A DNA stretch of 42,787 bases from Methylobacterium sp. WL119 (GCF_008039875.1 NZ_VRUU01000043.1:1-42787), one strand, 5' to 3'. Positions 18,371 to 27,059 are shown, counted from the first letter of the stretch. Notes: generated from the sequence alone by a model not told the origin. Program-made: numbers and translations.

Positions 18371-20023
18371 ATGGCCCGCGAATTCATCTACCACATGAAA
18401 GGCCTGACCAAGACCTACACTGGCGGGAAGAAGGTGTTGGACAACGTCAACCTGTCCTTCTACCCCGACGCCAAGATCGGCGTGCTGGGCATCAACGGCT
18501 CGGGCAAGTCGACCCTGCTGAAGATCATGGCCGGCATCGACACCGAGTGGACCGGCGAGGGCTTCGTCGCCCAGGGCGCCCGCGTCGGCTACCTGCCGCA
18601 GGAGCCGCAGCTCGATCCGACGAAGTCGGTCCGCGAGAACGTGATGGAGGGCGTCGCCGAGAAGCAGGCTCTGCTCGACCGCTACAACGAGCTCGCGATG
18701 AACTACTCCGACGAGACGGCGGACGAGATGACCCGTCTCCAGGACGAGATCGAATCGAAGAACCTGTGGGAGCTCGAATCCAAGGTCGACCAGGCCATGG
18801 AGGCCTTGGGCTGCCCGAGCGACGAGCAGCCGGTCGCCACGCTGTCGGGCGGCGAGCGCCGCCGCGTCGCGCTGTGCCGGCTGCTGCTGTGGGAGCCGGA
18901 GCTGCTGCTGCTCGATGAGCCGACCAACCACCTCGACGCCGAGACGGTGAACTGGCTCGAAGGCCACCTGAAGAACTATCCCGGTGCGATCCTGATCGTG
19001 ACCCACGATCGCTATTTCCTCGACAACGTCACCAGCTGGATCCTCGAGCTCGATCGCAGCAAGGGCATCCCGTACGAGGGCAACTACTCGGCCTGGCTGG
19101 TGCAGAAGCAGAAACGCCTGCAGCAGGAGGGCCGCGAGGACATGGCTCGCCAGCGCTCGATCGCTCGCGAGCAGGAGTGGATCGCCGCCTCGCCGAAGGC
19201 GCGCCAGTCCAAGTCGAAGGCGCGCATCACGCGCTACGAGGAGCTGGTCGCCAAGCAGAACAACAAGGTCGATGCCGCGGCCCAGATCGTGATCCCGATC
19301 GACGAGCGGCTCGGCAACAACGTCATCGAGTTCGACCACCTCAACAAGGCCTTCGGCGACCGGCTGCTGATCGAGGACCTGTCGTTCAAGCTGCCGCCGG
19401 GCGGCATCGTCGGCGTCATCGGCCCGAACGGCGCCGGCAAGACGACGCTGTTCAAGATGATCACCGGCCAGGAGAAGCCCGACGGCGGCGCGATCTCGGT
19501 CGGCGAGACCGTGCATCTCGGCTACGTCGACCAGTCGCGCGATGCGCTCGATCCCAACGCCACGGTCTGGCAGGAGGTCTCGGGCGGCAACGACATCATC
19601 TATTTCAACAAGCGCGAGATCAATTCGCGGGCCTACTGCGCGGCCTTCGCCTTCAAGGGCGGCGACCAGCAGAAGAAGGTCGGCACGCTGTCGGGCGGCG
19701 AGCGCAACCGCGTGCACCTCGCGCGAACGCTGAAGGGCGGCGCCAACGTGCTGCTCCTCGACGAGCCGACCAACGATCTCGACATGGAGACGCTGCGGGC
19801 GCTCGAGGACGCGCTGGAGGATTATGCCGGCTGCGCGGTGATCATCAGCCACGATCGCTGGTTCCTGAACCGGATCGCGACCCACATCCTCGCCTTCGAG
19901 GGCGACAGCCACGTCGAGTGGTTCGAGGGCAACTTCTCCGACTACGAGGCCGACAAGATGCGCCGCCTCGGTGCCGACTCGCTGATGCCGAAGAAGATCA
20001 AGTACAAGAAGTTCTCGCGCTGA
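18371..20023 (+). CDS. ettA: Energy-dependent translational throttle protein EttA (ABC-F ATPase)
   Basis: A 550-residue soluble twin-ATPase that binds the ribosomal E site and gates the first steps of elongation according to ATP/ADP level. It has two nucleotide-binding domains: Walker A GINGSGKST and GPNGAGKTT, signatures LSGGERRR and LSGGERNR, Walker B LLLLDEPTNHLD and LLLDEPTNDLD. The linker between them (about 240-330) is Lys/Arg/Gln-rich, as in the tRNA-interaction region. The MAREFIYHMKGLTKTY start is standard for EttA; ATG 18371 is preferred over ATG 18362 because TAGG lies 9 bases upstream and homology begins there. No membrane segments. It converges on the amidinotransferase across the repeat at 20033-20165. 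Confidence 0.95.
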   Translation: MAREFIYHMKGLTKTYTGGKKVLDNVNLSFYPDAKIGVLGINGSGKSTLLKIMAGIDTEWTGEGFVAQGARVGYLPQEPQLDPTKSVRENVMEGVAEKQALLDRYNELAMNYSDETADEMTRLQDEIESKNLWELESKVDQAMEALGCPSDEQPVATLSGGERRRVALCRLLLWEPELLLLDEPTNHLDAETVNWLEGHLKNYPGAILIVTHDRYFLDNVTSWILELDRSKGIPYEGNYSAWLVQKQKRLQQEGREDMARQRSIAREQEWIAASPKARQSKSKARITRYEELVAKQNNKVDAAAQIVIPIDERLGNNVIEFDHLNKAFGDRLLIEDLSFKLPPGGIVGVIGPNGAGKTTLFKMITGQEKPDGGAISVGETVHLGYVDQSRDALDPNATVWQEVSGGNDIIYFNKREINSRAYCAAFAFKGGDQQKKVGTLSGGERNRVHLARTLKGGANVLLLDEPTNDLDMETLRALEDALEDYAGCAVIISHDRWFLNRIATHILAFEGDSHVEWFEGNFSDYEADKMRRLGADSLMPKKIKYKKFSR

Positions 20024-20032
20024 GGCCGGTTT

Positions 20033-20165
20033 CCCTCCCCCTTCTGCGGGGGAGGGTGGCCCGCGAAGCGGGTCGGGTGAGGGGGCAACGCTTCCGGAGA
20101 GGCCGATCCCCTCTCCCGACCCTCGCTGACGCGAGGCCCACCCTCCCCCGCAGAGGGGGAGGGGA
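20033..20165. repeat. Long inverted repeat between ettA and the amidinotransferase gene
   Basis: The arms 20033-20060 and 20138-20165 are near-perfect inverted copies (CCTCCCCC-TTCTGC-GGGGGAGGGTGG and its complement). Inner segments such as GGGTCGGGTGAGGGG and CCCCTCTCCCGACCC also pair. Each arm can fold alone (CCCTCCCC with GGGGAGGG). This is a dispersed-palindrome type common in alphaproteobacterial intergenic spaces. Lying between convergent genes, it probably works as a two-way terminator. Confidence 0.8.
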
Positions 20166-20191
20166 TCATGCGGCGGACGATCAGTGAAATC

Positions 20192-21364
20192 CTAGAAGTA
20201 CGACTTCAGCGTTCCGCGACGGCGCACGTCGAGCGTCGCGCAGTGGAACGAGCCGCCGAACGGGCCGTAGCTCAGGAACGGCGCCGGGATCGGATCGAAG
20301 CCCCAATCCTTGAGCGCCTTGATCAGCGTCGGCTGGCTCTGGTCGACGACGATCTTCTTCTCGTCGATGGCGAGCACGTTGATCGAGGTCCAGGGCGAGC
20401 ACATCGAGATCTTGCTCATGAAGCCCTCGACCGGGTCGGGGCGCGGGGCGACCAGCACGTCCCACTTCTTCAGCACCGCCGGCAGCTTCTCGACGTCGAT
20501 GTAGTCCGGGTTGACCAGCACCTTGCCGGGCGCGAGCGGCATGAACGACGAATCGATGTGCATCGGCTGCGGGCAGCGGCTCTCGATCTCGTGGACGCGG
20601 AAGCCGGACCCGAGGTGGCGCCGCAGCCACTCGATGCCCATCAGGTTAGTGACGTTCGAGCGGGTGACGAAGATATCGCGGCCGCAGCGGACGAAGTCGG
20701 CGGCGTCGAAGACCGGCTCGAACTCGTTGACCGTGAACTGCATCGGCTCGCCGGCCTTCAGGTTCGGCACGCGATAATCGTAGTTGTAGAGCTCGTCCGT
20801 CAGCTGCGGCCGCGGTGCCGAGGTCCAGCGCGCGCCGTTGCGGAAATACTCCTTGAACAGCGAGCGGTAGGCGTCGCCCTCGAAGTAGCGCGAGCGCCAG
20901 CACATTGGGCTCTCGATGATCTCGTCGCCGATCACCAGGTACGGGTCGCGCGGGCAGGCGACGCAGAAGCCGCGGGACGACCAGCGCGGGGCGCGGTACT
21001 TCTTCGAGAAGTCGATGCTGTCTGGGCGGCGGATCTTCACGCCCTCGCCGGCGAGGATGCCGATGAAGTTATCGAGCTCCTTCTGCGCGAGCTTCTTCAT
21101 GAAGGCCGGATACCGGAAGCCCGAGGCGAAGCGGTAGAACGGCTGCGCGGCGCGCGGCAGGTTGAAGATCACGGTCAGGTGGTGCGTCGGGATCGTGGCG
21201 CCGTCGAGCGAGCCGACGATCACCTCCTCCAGCGGGTCCCACTCGTTCCAGGCCATCACCGGCGAGTGCGGCGCCGGCACGCCCGGGTCGCCGCGGACGA
21301 AGCCGTCGGTACGGGCGTCGTCGAGCACGGCCTCTCCGGCCGAGTGGGAAGCGTCGCGGTCCAT
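20192..21364 (-). CDS. AGAT-family amidinotransferase; candidate for hopanoid cyclitol ether guanidinylation
   Basis: A 390-residue enzyme closely resembling L-arginine:glycine amidinotransferase along its whole length: NEWDPLEEVIVG at 40-51, GVKIRRPDSIDFS near 108-120, IIESPMCWRSRYFE near 149-162, DELYNYDY near 190. Catalytic residues are present: the Asp of FDAADF at 219-224, His269 in PMHIDSSF and Cys375 in SFHCATLDV, followed by RRRGTLKSY. The family moves an amidino group from arginine through a Cys intermediate to an amine; acceptors include glycine and, in StrB1, a cyclitol amine. No signal peptide. Start ATG 21364 has AAGGG 7 bases upstream. It is divergent from hpnLMIJK, sharing about 200 bases of promoter. 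I infer, but cannot prove, that it modifies the bacteriohopanetetrol cyclitol ether. Glycine remains an alternative acceptor. Confidence 0.9.
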   Translation of the reverse strand: MDRDASHSAGEAVLDDARTDGFVRGDPGVPAPHSPVMAWNEWDPLEEVIVGSLDGATIPTHHLTVIFNLPRAAQPFYRFASGFRYPAFMKKLAQKELDNFIGILAGEGVKIRRPDSIDFSKKYRAPRWSSRGFCVACPRDPYLVIGDEIIESPMCWRSRYFEGDAYRSLFKEYFRNGARWTSAPRPQLTDELYNYDYRVPNLKAGEPMQFTVNEFEPVFDAADFVRCGRDIFVTRSNVTNLMGIEWLRRHLGSGFRVHEIESRCPQPMHIDSSFMPLAPGKVLVNPDYIDVEKLPAVLKKWDVLVAPRPDPVEGFMSKISMCSPWTSINVLAIDEKKIVVDQSQPTLIKALKDWGFDPIPAPFLSYGPFGGSFHCATLDVRRRGTLKSYF

Positions 21365-21439
21365 GGTGATCCCTTCGTGATACGCTGCGCGGGCGGTCTG
21401 CTCGGGGCGAAACCCCTGGTGCCGCTTTGGTCCGCACTG

Positions 21440-21459
21440 TGTCTATCGGGTGATAGACA
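21440..21459. promoter_or_regulatory. Palindrome in the divergent amidinotransferase/hpnL promoter region
   Basis: TGTCTATC (21440-21447) and GATAGACA (21452-21459) are perfect 8-bp inverted arms spaced by GGGT. It lies 76 bases before the amidinotransferase start and 113 before hpnL. The form suits a dimeric repressor or activator. The regulator is unknown. Confidence 0.5.
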
Positions 21460-21571
21460 TTGCCGATCGTTGCTGCAACTTGAGCCTTACTCCTCGTCCG
21501 CAGCGGTCTTTTTCGGTCGAAATCGCGGCGAGAATCCAGCATCAAGCCACCCCCGAGCTTGAAAGAGGATC

Positions 21572-22702
21572 ATGAAGCGTCTGACGACCCTGGCCTTGAT
21601 CGCCGGCCTCTGCACGGTCGTCGGCCTGTTCCTGTCTTCCGGTCTCGAGGATGTGGCGGCCGCGGTGGTGAGTGCCGGCTGGGGCGCGCTGGCGGTGGTC
21701 GCCGCGCGCGCGGTCGCCGTCGCCTGGGCCGGCCTCGGCTGGTTCGTGATCTTCCCCGTCGCCGGCCGCCCGAGCCTGGCCGCCTGCATCAACCTGCGCT
21801 TCGTGCGCGAGGGCATCAATACGCTGCTGCCGGTCGCGACGGTGGGCGGCGACTTCATCGGCGCGCGCCTTCTGGCCAAGCGCGGCATCGCCGGGGGCCT
21901 GGCCGGCGCCAGCATGTTCGTCGACATGATGACGCAGGCGCTGACCCAGCTGCTTTTCACCGTCGCCGGCCTCGGGCTCCTGATCTGGCTCGCGGGCGAC
22001 GGGCCGATCGTGCGCACCGTCGCCGGCGGCCTCGCCATCGCCGCCCCCGCCATCGGCGCGTTCTACCTGATCCAGCGCCGTGCCGGGCACCGCCTGATCC
22101 AGGGGATCGTCGACCGCTTCGCCTCGGGCCGCGAATGGCAGGCGCTCGGCGCCGTCGACGTGCTCTACGACAACCTGCGACGCCTCTACGGTGCGCCCCT
22201 GCGCATCGTCTCGGGCATCGGCGTGCACCTCGTCGGCTGGGTCATCGGCTCGCTCGAGGTCTACGTCTGCCTGCACTTCATGGGCTATCCGGTGAGCTTC
22301 GCAGAGGCGATCGTGATCGAGAGCCTGGCCCAGGCCGTGCGCGGCGCCGCCTTCGCGGTCCCCGGCGCGCTCGGCGCGCAGGAGGGCGGGCTGATCGCGC
22401 TCTGCGCCCTGTTCGGCATCCCGGCCGAGGCGGCGCTCGCCCTGTCCCTGGTCAAGCGTCTGGCCGACCTCCTCGTCGGCGTTCCCGGCCTGTGGCTCTG
22501 GCACACGCAGGAGGGCCGCCTGCGCCGCGAGGCGAGCGAGCCCGAGGCCTCCGCGCAGGAGGAGGGCCGGACCACCTTTCGCCGAGTCGGGGCCGTCCCC
22601 GCACCCGCGACGCTCGGACCGTTCTACAGCTATGCGCCCCCCCGCGGGCAGAGCGCCCACATCGAGGACACCGCGGTGCCGGAGTTGAAGAAGTGCGCCT
22701 GA
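21572..22702 (+). CDS. hpnL: Hopanoid-associated membrane protein HpnL
   Basis: A 376-residue integral membrane protein of the lysylphosphatidylglycerol synthase transmembrane/UPF0104 superfamily, HpnL branch. About eight hydrophobic segments are visible, starting at residues 5-22. Family landmarks are NLRFVREGINTLLPVATVGGDFIGARLL, then ESLAQAVRGAAFAVPGALGAQEGGLIAL and LVKRLADLLVGVPGLWLW. The cytoplasmic tail after about 315 is charged and poorly conserved. The function is not established; a role in handling or flipping hopanoid intermediates is plausible. ATG 21572 follows AGAGGA. The stop overlaps the hpnM start by one base (TGATG). It leads the hpnL-M-I-J-K run. Confidence 0.9.
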   Translation: MKRLTTLALIAGLCTVVGLFLSSGLEDVAAAVVSAGWGALAVVAARAVAVAWAGLGWFVIFPVAGRPSLAACINLRFVREGINTLLPVATVGGDFIGARLLAKRGIAGGLAGASMFVDMMTQALTQLLFTVAGLGLLIWLAGDGPIVRTVAGGLAIAAPAIGAFYLIQRRAGHRLIQGIVDRFASGREWQALGAVDVLYDNLRRLYGAPLRIVSGIGVHLVGWVIGSLEVYVCLHFMGYPVSFAEAIVIESLAQAVRGAAFAVPGALGAQEGGLIALCALFGIPAEAALALSLVKRLADLLVGVPGLWLWHTQEGRLRREASEPEASAQEEGRTTFRRVGAVPAPATLGPFYSYAPPRGQSAHIEDTAVPELKKCA

Positions 22703-23298
22703 TGCGCCGGTTGATCCTCGCGCTGGCGCTCGTCGCCGGCACCGTTCCGGCCTTCGCCGCCGACGACCCGGCGGTCGCGGTGGTCGACGGGCTCTACGCC
22801 CGCTTCGACGCCGCCGTGAAGAACGGGGCCGGCACCCTCAAGGACCGCATCGACGCGGTCGGCCCGACCCTGGAGCGGTCCTTCGACTACCCGGCGATGG
22901 TCCGCCTGGCGATCGGCGCCAAGTGGGCGGAGTTCTCGCCCGAGCAGCAGGGCGCGATCACCGAAGCGTTCCGCCGCAACTTCGTCGTGACCTACGCCAA
23001 CCGCCTCGCACGGGCGGCGGGCGCGAAGTTCGAGGTGACGCGCAAGAGCGAGGCGAGCGGAACGAACCAGCGCGTCCTCACCCACGTCACCACCCCGGAC
23101 GGGGACGATTCGCAGATCGACTTCGTCGTGAATTCGGACAACCGCATCCAGGACGTCCTGCTCAACGGCAACGTCAGCGAGGTCGCGGGTCAGCGGGCGA
23201 GCCTCGGCCAGCCGCTCAAGGCCGGCGGCGCCGACGCGGTGCTGAAATTCCTGCGCGAACGCACCGACGGCATGCTGAACGCCAAACCGGCGCCTTGA
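22702..23298 (+). CDS. hpnM: HpnM, MlaC-like periplasmic protein
   Basis: A 198-residue predicted periplasmic lipid carrier of the Ttg2/MlaC family, HpnM branch. The signal peptide is residues 1-20 with likely cleavage after AFA before ADDP. FDYPAMVRLAIGAKWAEFSPEQQGAITEAFRRNFVVTYANRL (about 54-95, in overlapping blocks) is the typical MlaC signature. HpnM is presumed to carry hopanoids across the periplasm, working with HpnN or an ABC system; this is by analogy to phospholipid transport. Start ATG 22702 overlaps the hpnL stop by one base. Confidence 0.92.
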   Translation: MRRLILALALVAGTVPAFAADDPAVAVVDGLYARFDAAVKNGAGTLKDRIDAVGPTLERSFDYPAMVRLAIGAKWAEFSPEQQGAITEAFRRNFVVTYANRLARAAGAKFEVTRKSEASGTNQRVLTHVTTPDGDDSQIDFVVNSDNRIQDVLLNGNVSEVAGQRASLGQPLKAGGADAVLKFLRERTDGMLNAKPAP

Positions 23299-23374
23299 AC
23301 GGCCTGCACAGAGCTTTCGTGCCGCACGCCGCGGCCCATCGATCCCACGCACCTTGCGACCGAGCGACGTTCCC

Positions 23375-24559
23375 ATGGACCTGACCTGGCTCTCGCCGAT
23401 CCTTCTGGTCCCCGCGCTCGCGGGTTGCCTGTACGCGCTCACCGCGGCGTTCCTCGCCGGGCGGTGCTCCGCGAAGGTGGCGCCCGCCTTCGCCGACGAT
23501 GCGGCGCGGCCCTCGGTGACGGTGCTGAAGCCCCTCTGCGGCCTCGAGCCGAACCTGTTCGAGAACCTGCGGACCTTCTGCGCCCAGGACTATGCCGGCC
23601 CGGTGCAGATCGTGTTCGGCGTGCAGAGCGCCGGCGACCCGGCGATCGGCGTCGTGCGGCGCATCGAGGCGGCCTTCCCGCAGCTCAGCATCGACCTCGT
23701 CGTCGACGCACGCCAGCACGGCTCGAACCGCAAGGTCTCGAACCTGATCAACATGTCGGAGGTGATTCGGCACGAGGTGGTGGTGCTCGCCGACAGCGAC
23801 ATGGTGGTGCGCCCCGACTATCTCGAGCGCGTCGTGGCCGAGCTGTCCGCCCCCGGCGTGACCGGGGTGACCTGCCTGTACCACGGCGTTCCCGGCGACC
23901 GGGGCGTGTTCGCGCAGCTCTCGGCGCTCGCCATCGACGTGCAGTTCCTGCCCAACGTCGTGATGGGCACGGCGCTCGGCCTCGCCAAGCCGTGCTTCGG
24001 CTCGACCATCGCCTTCACCGCCGCGTCGCTGGCGAAGATCGGCGGGTTCGCCACCTTCAAGGACGACCTCGCCGACGACTATGCCATCGGCGAGGCGCTG
24101 CGCGGGCTCGGCGGCCGGGTCGCGATCCCGAACTTCACCATCGGGCATACCTGCGTCGACACCGCGATCGCGGGCCTCTGGACCCACGAGCTGCGCTGGA
24201 ACCGCACCATCCGCAACGTCGACCCGGCCGGCTATGCCGGCTCGATCGTCACCCACGCCTTCCCGATCGCGCTGATCGCCGCGTTGATGCCGGAGGCCGG
24301 CGCGACCGCGCTCGGCGTCGCGGCCTTGGCGCTCGCCTGCCGCATCATCCTGTCGATGCGGCTGGAGCGTGCCTTCGGGATCGGCCCCCACCCGTACTGG
24401 CTGTTGCCGATCCGCGACATCCTCTCGTTCGCGAACTTCTCATGGAGCTTCGTATCGGGGGCGGTGACATGGAAAGGTCACGATTATCGCGTCGTTGCGG
24501 ATGGAACGCTTATTCCGGAGGGCAATCTCGGCCAGGATGCTGAGTCGCCCACCGTCTGA
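23375..24559 (+). CDS. hpnI: HpnI, hopanoid glycosyltransferase
   Basis: A 394-residue GT21-like glycosyltransferase related to ceramide glucosyltransferases. In other bacteria HpnI adds N-acetylglucosamine to bacteriohopanetetrol. Residues 3-25 form an N-terminal membrane segment, and hydrophobic stretches near 290-330 and 350-375 anchor the C-terminus. Catalytic motifs are VLADSDMVV (DxD type, near 143), FKDDLADDYAIGEAL (near 228) and ELRWNRTIR (the R-W motif near 270). ATG 23375 is preferred over an in-frame TTG 21 bases upstream. Product flow should be HpnI then HpnK then HpnJ; all three genes are adjacent here. Confidence 0.93.
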   Translation: MDLTWLSPILLVPALAGCLYALTAAFLAGRCSAKVAPAFADDAARPSVTVLKPLCGLEPNLFENLRTFCAQDYAGPVQIVFGVQSAGDPAIGVVRRIEAAFPQLSIDLVVDARQHGSNRKVSNLINMSEVIRHEVVVLADSDMVVRPDYLERVVAELSAPGVTGVTCLYHGVPGDRGVFAQLSALAIDVQFLPNVVMGTALGLAKPCFGSTIAFTAASLAKIGGFATFKDDLADDYAIGEALRGLGGRVAIPNFTIGHTCVDTAIAGLWTHELRWNRTIRNVDPAGYAGSIVTHAFPIALIAALMPEAGATALGVAALALACRIILSMRLERAFGIGPHPYWLLPIRDILSFANFSWSFVSGAVTWKGHDYRVVADGTLIPEGNLGQDAESPTV

Positions 24560-24643
24560 CCTTGCCGTCCCGTCGTTTAAACTTGCCATCCTCGATCCGT
24601 CATCCTTTCGATCCGATCGCCCTGCTCTGAGGCCTTGAACCCC

Positions 24644-26077
24644 ATGCGCACGCTCTTCCTCCAGGCTCCCACCTTCGACGGCTTCGACGGCGGCGCCGGG
24701 TCCCGCTACCAGGCCAAGCGCGAGATCAAGTCGTTCTGGTACCCGACCTGGCTCGCCCAGCCGGCCGCCCTGGTGCCGAACTCGAAGCTGATCGACGCGC
24801 CGCCGCACAACATCAAGCTGGCCGAGATCGTTGCCCAGGCCAACGACTTCGACATGGTGGTGCTCCACACCTCGGTGCCGTCGTTCAAGTCGGACGTGAA
24901 GACCGTCGAGGCGCTCAAGGCCGCCAACCCCAAGCTGATCGCCGGACTGATCGGCGCGAAGGTCGCGGTGGACGCCGCCGGCGCGATGGCCCAGGCGCCG
25001 TGCATCGACTTCTGCGCCCGCAACGAGTTCGACTTCACCGTCAAGGAAGTCGCCGACGGCACGCCGATGTCGGAGATCAAGGGTCTGTCCTATCGCAACG
25101 CCGACGGCGTCGTGGTCCACAACGAGGACCGCGAGATCATGACCGACATGGATCAGCTTCCCTTCGTCACGAGCGTGTACAAGCGCGATCTCGAGATGGA
25201 GAAGTACTTTATCGGGTACCTCAAGCACCCCTACATCTCGTTCTATTCCGGCCGCGGCTGCAAGAGCCGCTGCACGTTCTGCCTGTGGCCGCAGACGGTG
25301 GGCGGGCATACCTACCGCACCCGCTCGGTCGCGCACGTGATCGAGGAGATCAAGTACTGCCTGAAGGAGTTCCCGCAGACGAAGGAGTTCTTCTTCGACG
25401 ACGACACCTTCACCGACAACCTGCCCCGCGCCGAGGAGATCGCGCGCGAGCTGGGCAAGCTCGGCGTCACCTGGTCGTGCAACGCCAAGGCGAACGTTCC
25501 GCGCGAGACCCTCGAGGTGCTGAAGGCCAACGGCCTGCGCCTGCTGCTGGTCGGCTACGAGTCCGGCAACCAGAAGATCCTGAACAACATCAAGAAGGGC
25601 ATGCGCGTCGAGGTCGCCGAGAAGTTCACCAAGGATTGCCACGACCTCGGCATCGCGATCCACGGCACCTTCATCGTCGGCCTGCCGGGTGAGACCCGCG
25701 AGACGATCCAGGAGACGATCGCCTTCGCCAAGCGCATCAACCCGCACACCATCCAGGCCTCGCTGGCGGCGCCGTACCCCGGCACCTTCCTCTACAAGCA
25801 GGCGGTGGAGAACGGCTGGCTCGACGTCGAGAACGCCGAGCTCGTGGATGAGAACGGCGTGCAGATCGCGCCGCTGCACTACCCGCACCTGTCGCACGCC
25901 GAGATCTTCGCGGCGGTGGAGGAGTTCTACCGGAAGTTCTACTTCCGCGCTCCGAAGATCGCCTCGATCGTCTCCGAGATGGTGCGCTCGCCCGACATGA
26001 TGAAGCGCCGCCTGCGCGAGGGCGTGGAGTTCTACCGCTTCCTCAAGGAGCGTCAGGGCACCGCCAAGGCCGCCTGA
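24644..26077 (+). CDS. hpnJ: HpnJ, B12-type radical SAM enzyme for the hopanoid cyclitol ether
   Basis: A 477-residue radical SAM protein. The N-terminal B12-binding-like region (about 1-160) begins MRTLFLQAPTFDGFDGG. The CxxxCxxC iron-sulfur motif is GCKSRCTFC (near 205-213). Other SAM-fold elements are FFFDDDTFTDN and GTFIVGLPGETRET. HpnJ is reported to convert the glucosaminyl head group of bacteriohopanetetrol into a five-membered cyclitol ether. ATG 24644 is chosen over TTG 24635. The downstream hairpin at 26113-26142 probably attenuates read-through into hpnK. Confidence 0.94.
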   Translation: MRTLFLQAPTFDGFDGGAGSRYQAKREIKSFWYPTWLAQPAALVPNSKLIDAPPHNIKLAEIVAQANDFDMVVLHTSVPSFKSDVKTVEALKAANPKLIAGLIGAKVAVDAAGAMAQAPCIDFCARNEFDFTVKEVADGTPMSEIKGLSYRNADGVVVHNEDREIMTDMDQLPFVTSVYKRDLEMEKYFIGYLKHPYISFYSGRGCKSRCTFCLWPQTVGGHTYRTRSVAHVIEEIKYCLKEFPQTKEFFFDDDTFTDNLPRAEEIARELGKLGVTWSCNAKANVPRETLEVLKANGLRLLLVGYESGNQKILNNIKKGMRVEVAEKFTKDCHDLGIAIHGTFIVGLPGETRETIQETIAFAKRINPHTIQASLAAPYPGTFLYKQAVENGWLDVENAELVDENGVQIAPLHYPHLSHAEIFAAVEEFYRKFYFRAPKIASIVSEMVRSPDMMKRRLREGVEFYRFLKERQGTAKAA

Positions 26078-26112
26078 CAAGGGCGCCAGCTTTCCATCGC
26101 ATCGACCGATCC

Positions 26113-26142
26113 AGACGGCCGGGCCCCAAAGCCCGGCCGTCT
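26113..26142 (+). terminator. Strong hairpin between hpnJ and hpnK
   Basis: A perfect 12-bp stem, AGACGGCCGGGC with GCCCGGCCGTCT, loop CCCAAA, followed by TCGTTC. It resembles an intrinsic terminator with a weak U tract, so hpnK may be expressed at a lower level or from its own promoter. Confidence 0.7.
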
Positions 26143-26207
26143 TCGTTCAGGGGTCCGAGTCCGAGGCCCCCGGCAAACAGCCGCGCCCCCGTACACCGGA
26201 GTGTCTC

Positions 26208-27059
26208 GTGAAGCGTCTCGTCGTCACCGCCGACGATTTCGGCCTGAGCCCGGAGGTCAACGAGGCGGTCGAGCAGGCCCATCGCGACGGCATCCTCACG
26301 GCGGCGAGCCTGATGGTCTCGGCCCCCGCCGCCGCGGACGCGGTCGCCCGCGCCAAGCGGATGCCGTCGCTACGCGTGGGATTGCATCTGGTGCTCGTCG
26401 AGGCGTGGCCGACGCTGCCGGCCGCCACCTTGCCGGATCTCACCGATGACGCCGGCCTGATGCGTCGCGACATGGAACGCCTCGGCCTCGACCTTGCGCT
26501 GAGGCCGGCGGTCCGCCGCCAGCTCGCCGCCGAGATCACCGCGCAGTTCGAGGCCTACCGCATCACCGGTCTGCCACTTGATCACGTGAACGCGCATAAG
26601 CACTTCCACGTGCATCCGTTGATCGCCGGCGCGGTGCTGTCGATCGGGCCGCGTTACGGGATGCGCTCGATCCGCGTGCCGCGCGAGCCGCGGGCGGTGC
26701 TGAAGCGCGCCGAGCCCGGTGCGACCCCGCAGGTGGCCCTCGATACGGCACCCTGGGCGGCCCTGCTCGCGGTCCGGGCCCGGATGATGGGGCTGACCAT
26801 TCCCGATCGAACCCTGGGTCTGGCCTGGTCCGGAGCGATGACGCCCGCCCGCGTGGCCGGCCTGCTCGCGCACCTGCCCGACGGCCTGACCGAGCTCTAC
26901 ACCCACCCGGCCACCGCCGGCGGCTTCCTCGGCGAGGCGCCGGGCTACGCCTACGCCGCGGAGCGGGACGCGCTCGTCGCGCGGGCCTCCGTGGATGCGG
27001 TCGCGCGGTCGGGGATCGTCTGCGGCGGGTTTTCGGATTTCGCGCCGAATAGACGATGA
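26208..27059 (+). CDS. hpnK: HpnK, hopanoid-associated YdjC-family deacetylase
   Basis: A 283-residue carbohydrate deacetylase-like protein. Metal ligands are visible in VVTADDFGLS (Asp near residue 10), GLHLVLVE (His near 64) and DHVNAHKHFHVHP (His cluster near 127-137). HpnK is reported to remove the acetyl group from GlcNAc-bacteriohopanetetrol, producing the free amine that HpnJ then rearranges. The start is GTG 26208. A small palindrome GATGAC-GAC-GTCATC overlaps the stop codon (27055-27069). The free amine formed here is the kind of group an amidinotransferase could modify later. Confidence 0.92.
   Translation: MKRLVVTADDFGLSPEVNEAVEQAHRDGILTAASLMVSAPAAADAVARAKRMPSLRVGLHLVLVEAWPTLPAATLPDLTDDAGLMRRDMERLGLDLALRPAVRRQLAAEITAQFEAYRITGLPLDHVNAHKHFHVHPLIAGAVLSIGPRYGMRSIRVPREPRAVLKRAEPGATPQVALDTAPWAALLAVRARMMGLTIPDRTLGLAWSGAMTPARVAGLLAHLPDGLTELYTHPATAGGFLGEAPGYAYAAERDALVARASVDAVARSGIVCGGFSDFAPNRR

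Noticed and set aside
18314..19912. 532-residue open frame antisense to ettA
   Set aside because: Fully overlaps an unmistakable ABC-F gene; its translation is Leu/Arg/Asp-rich without motifs.
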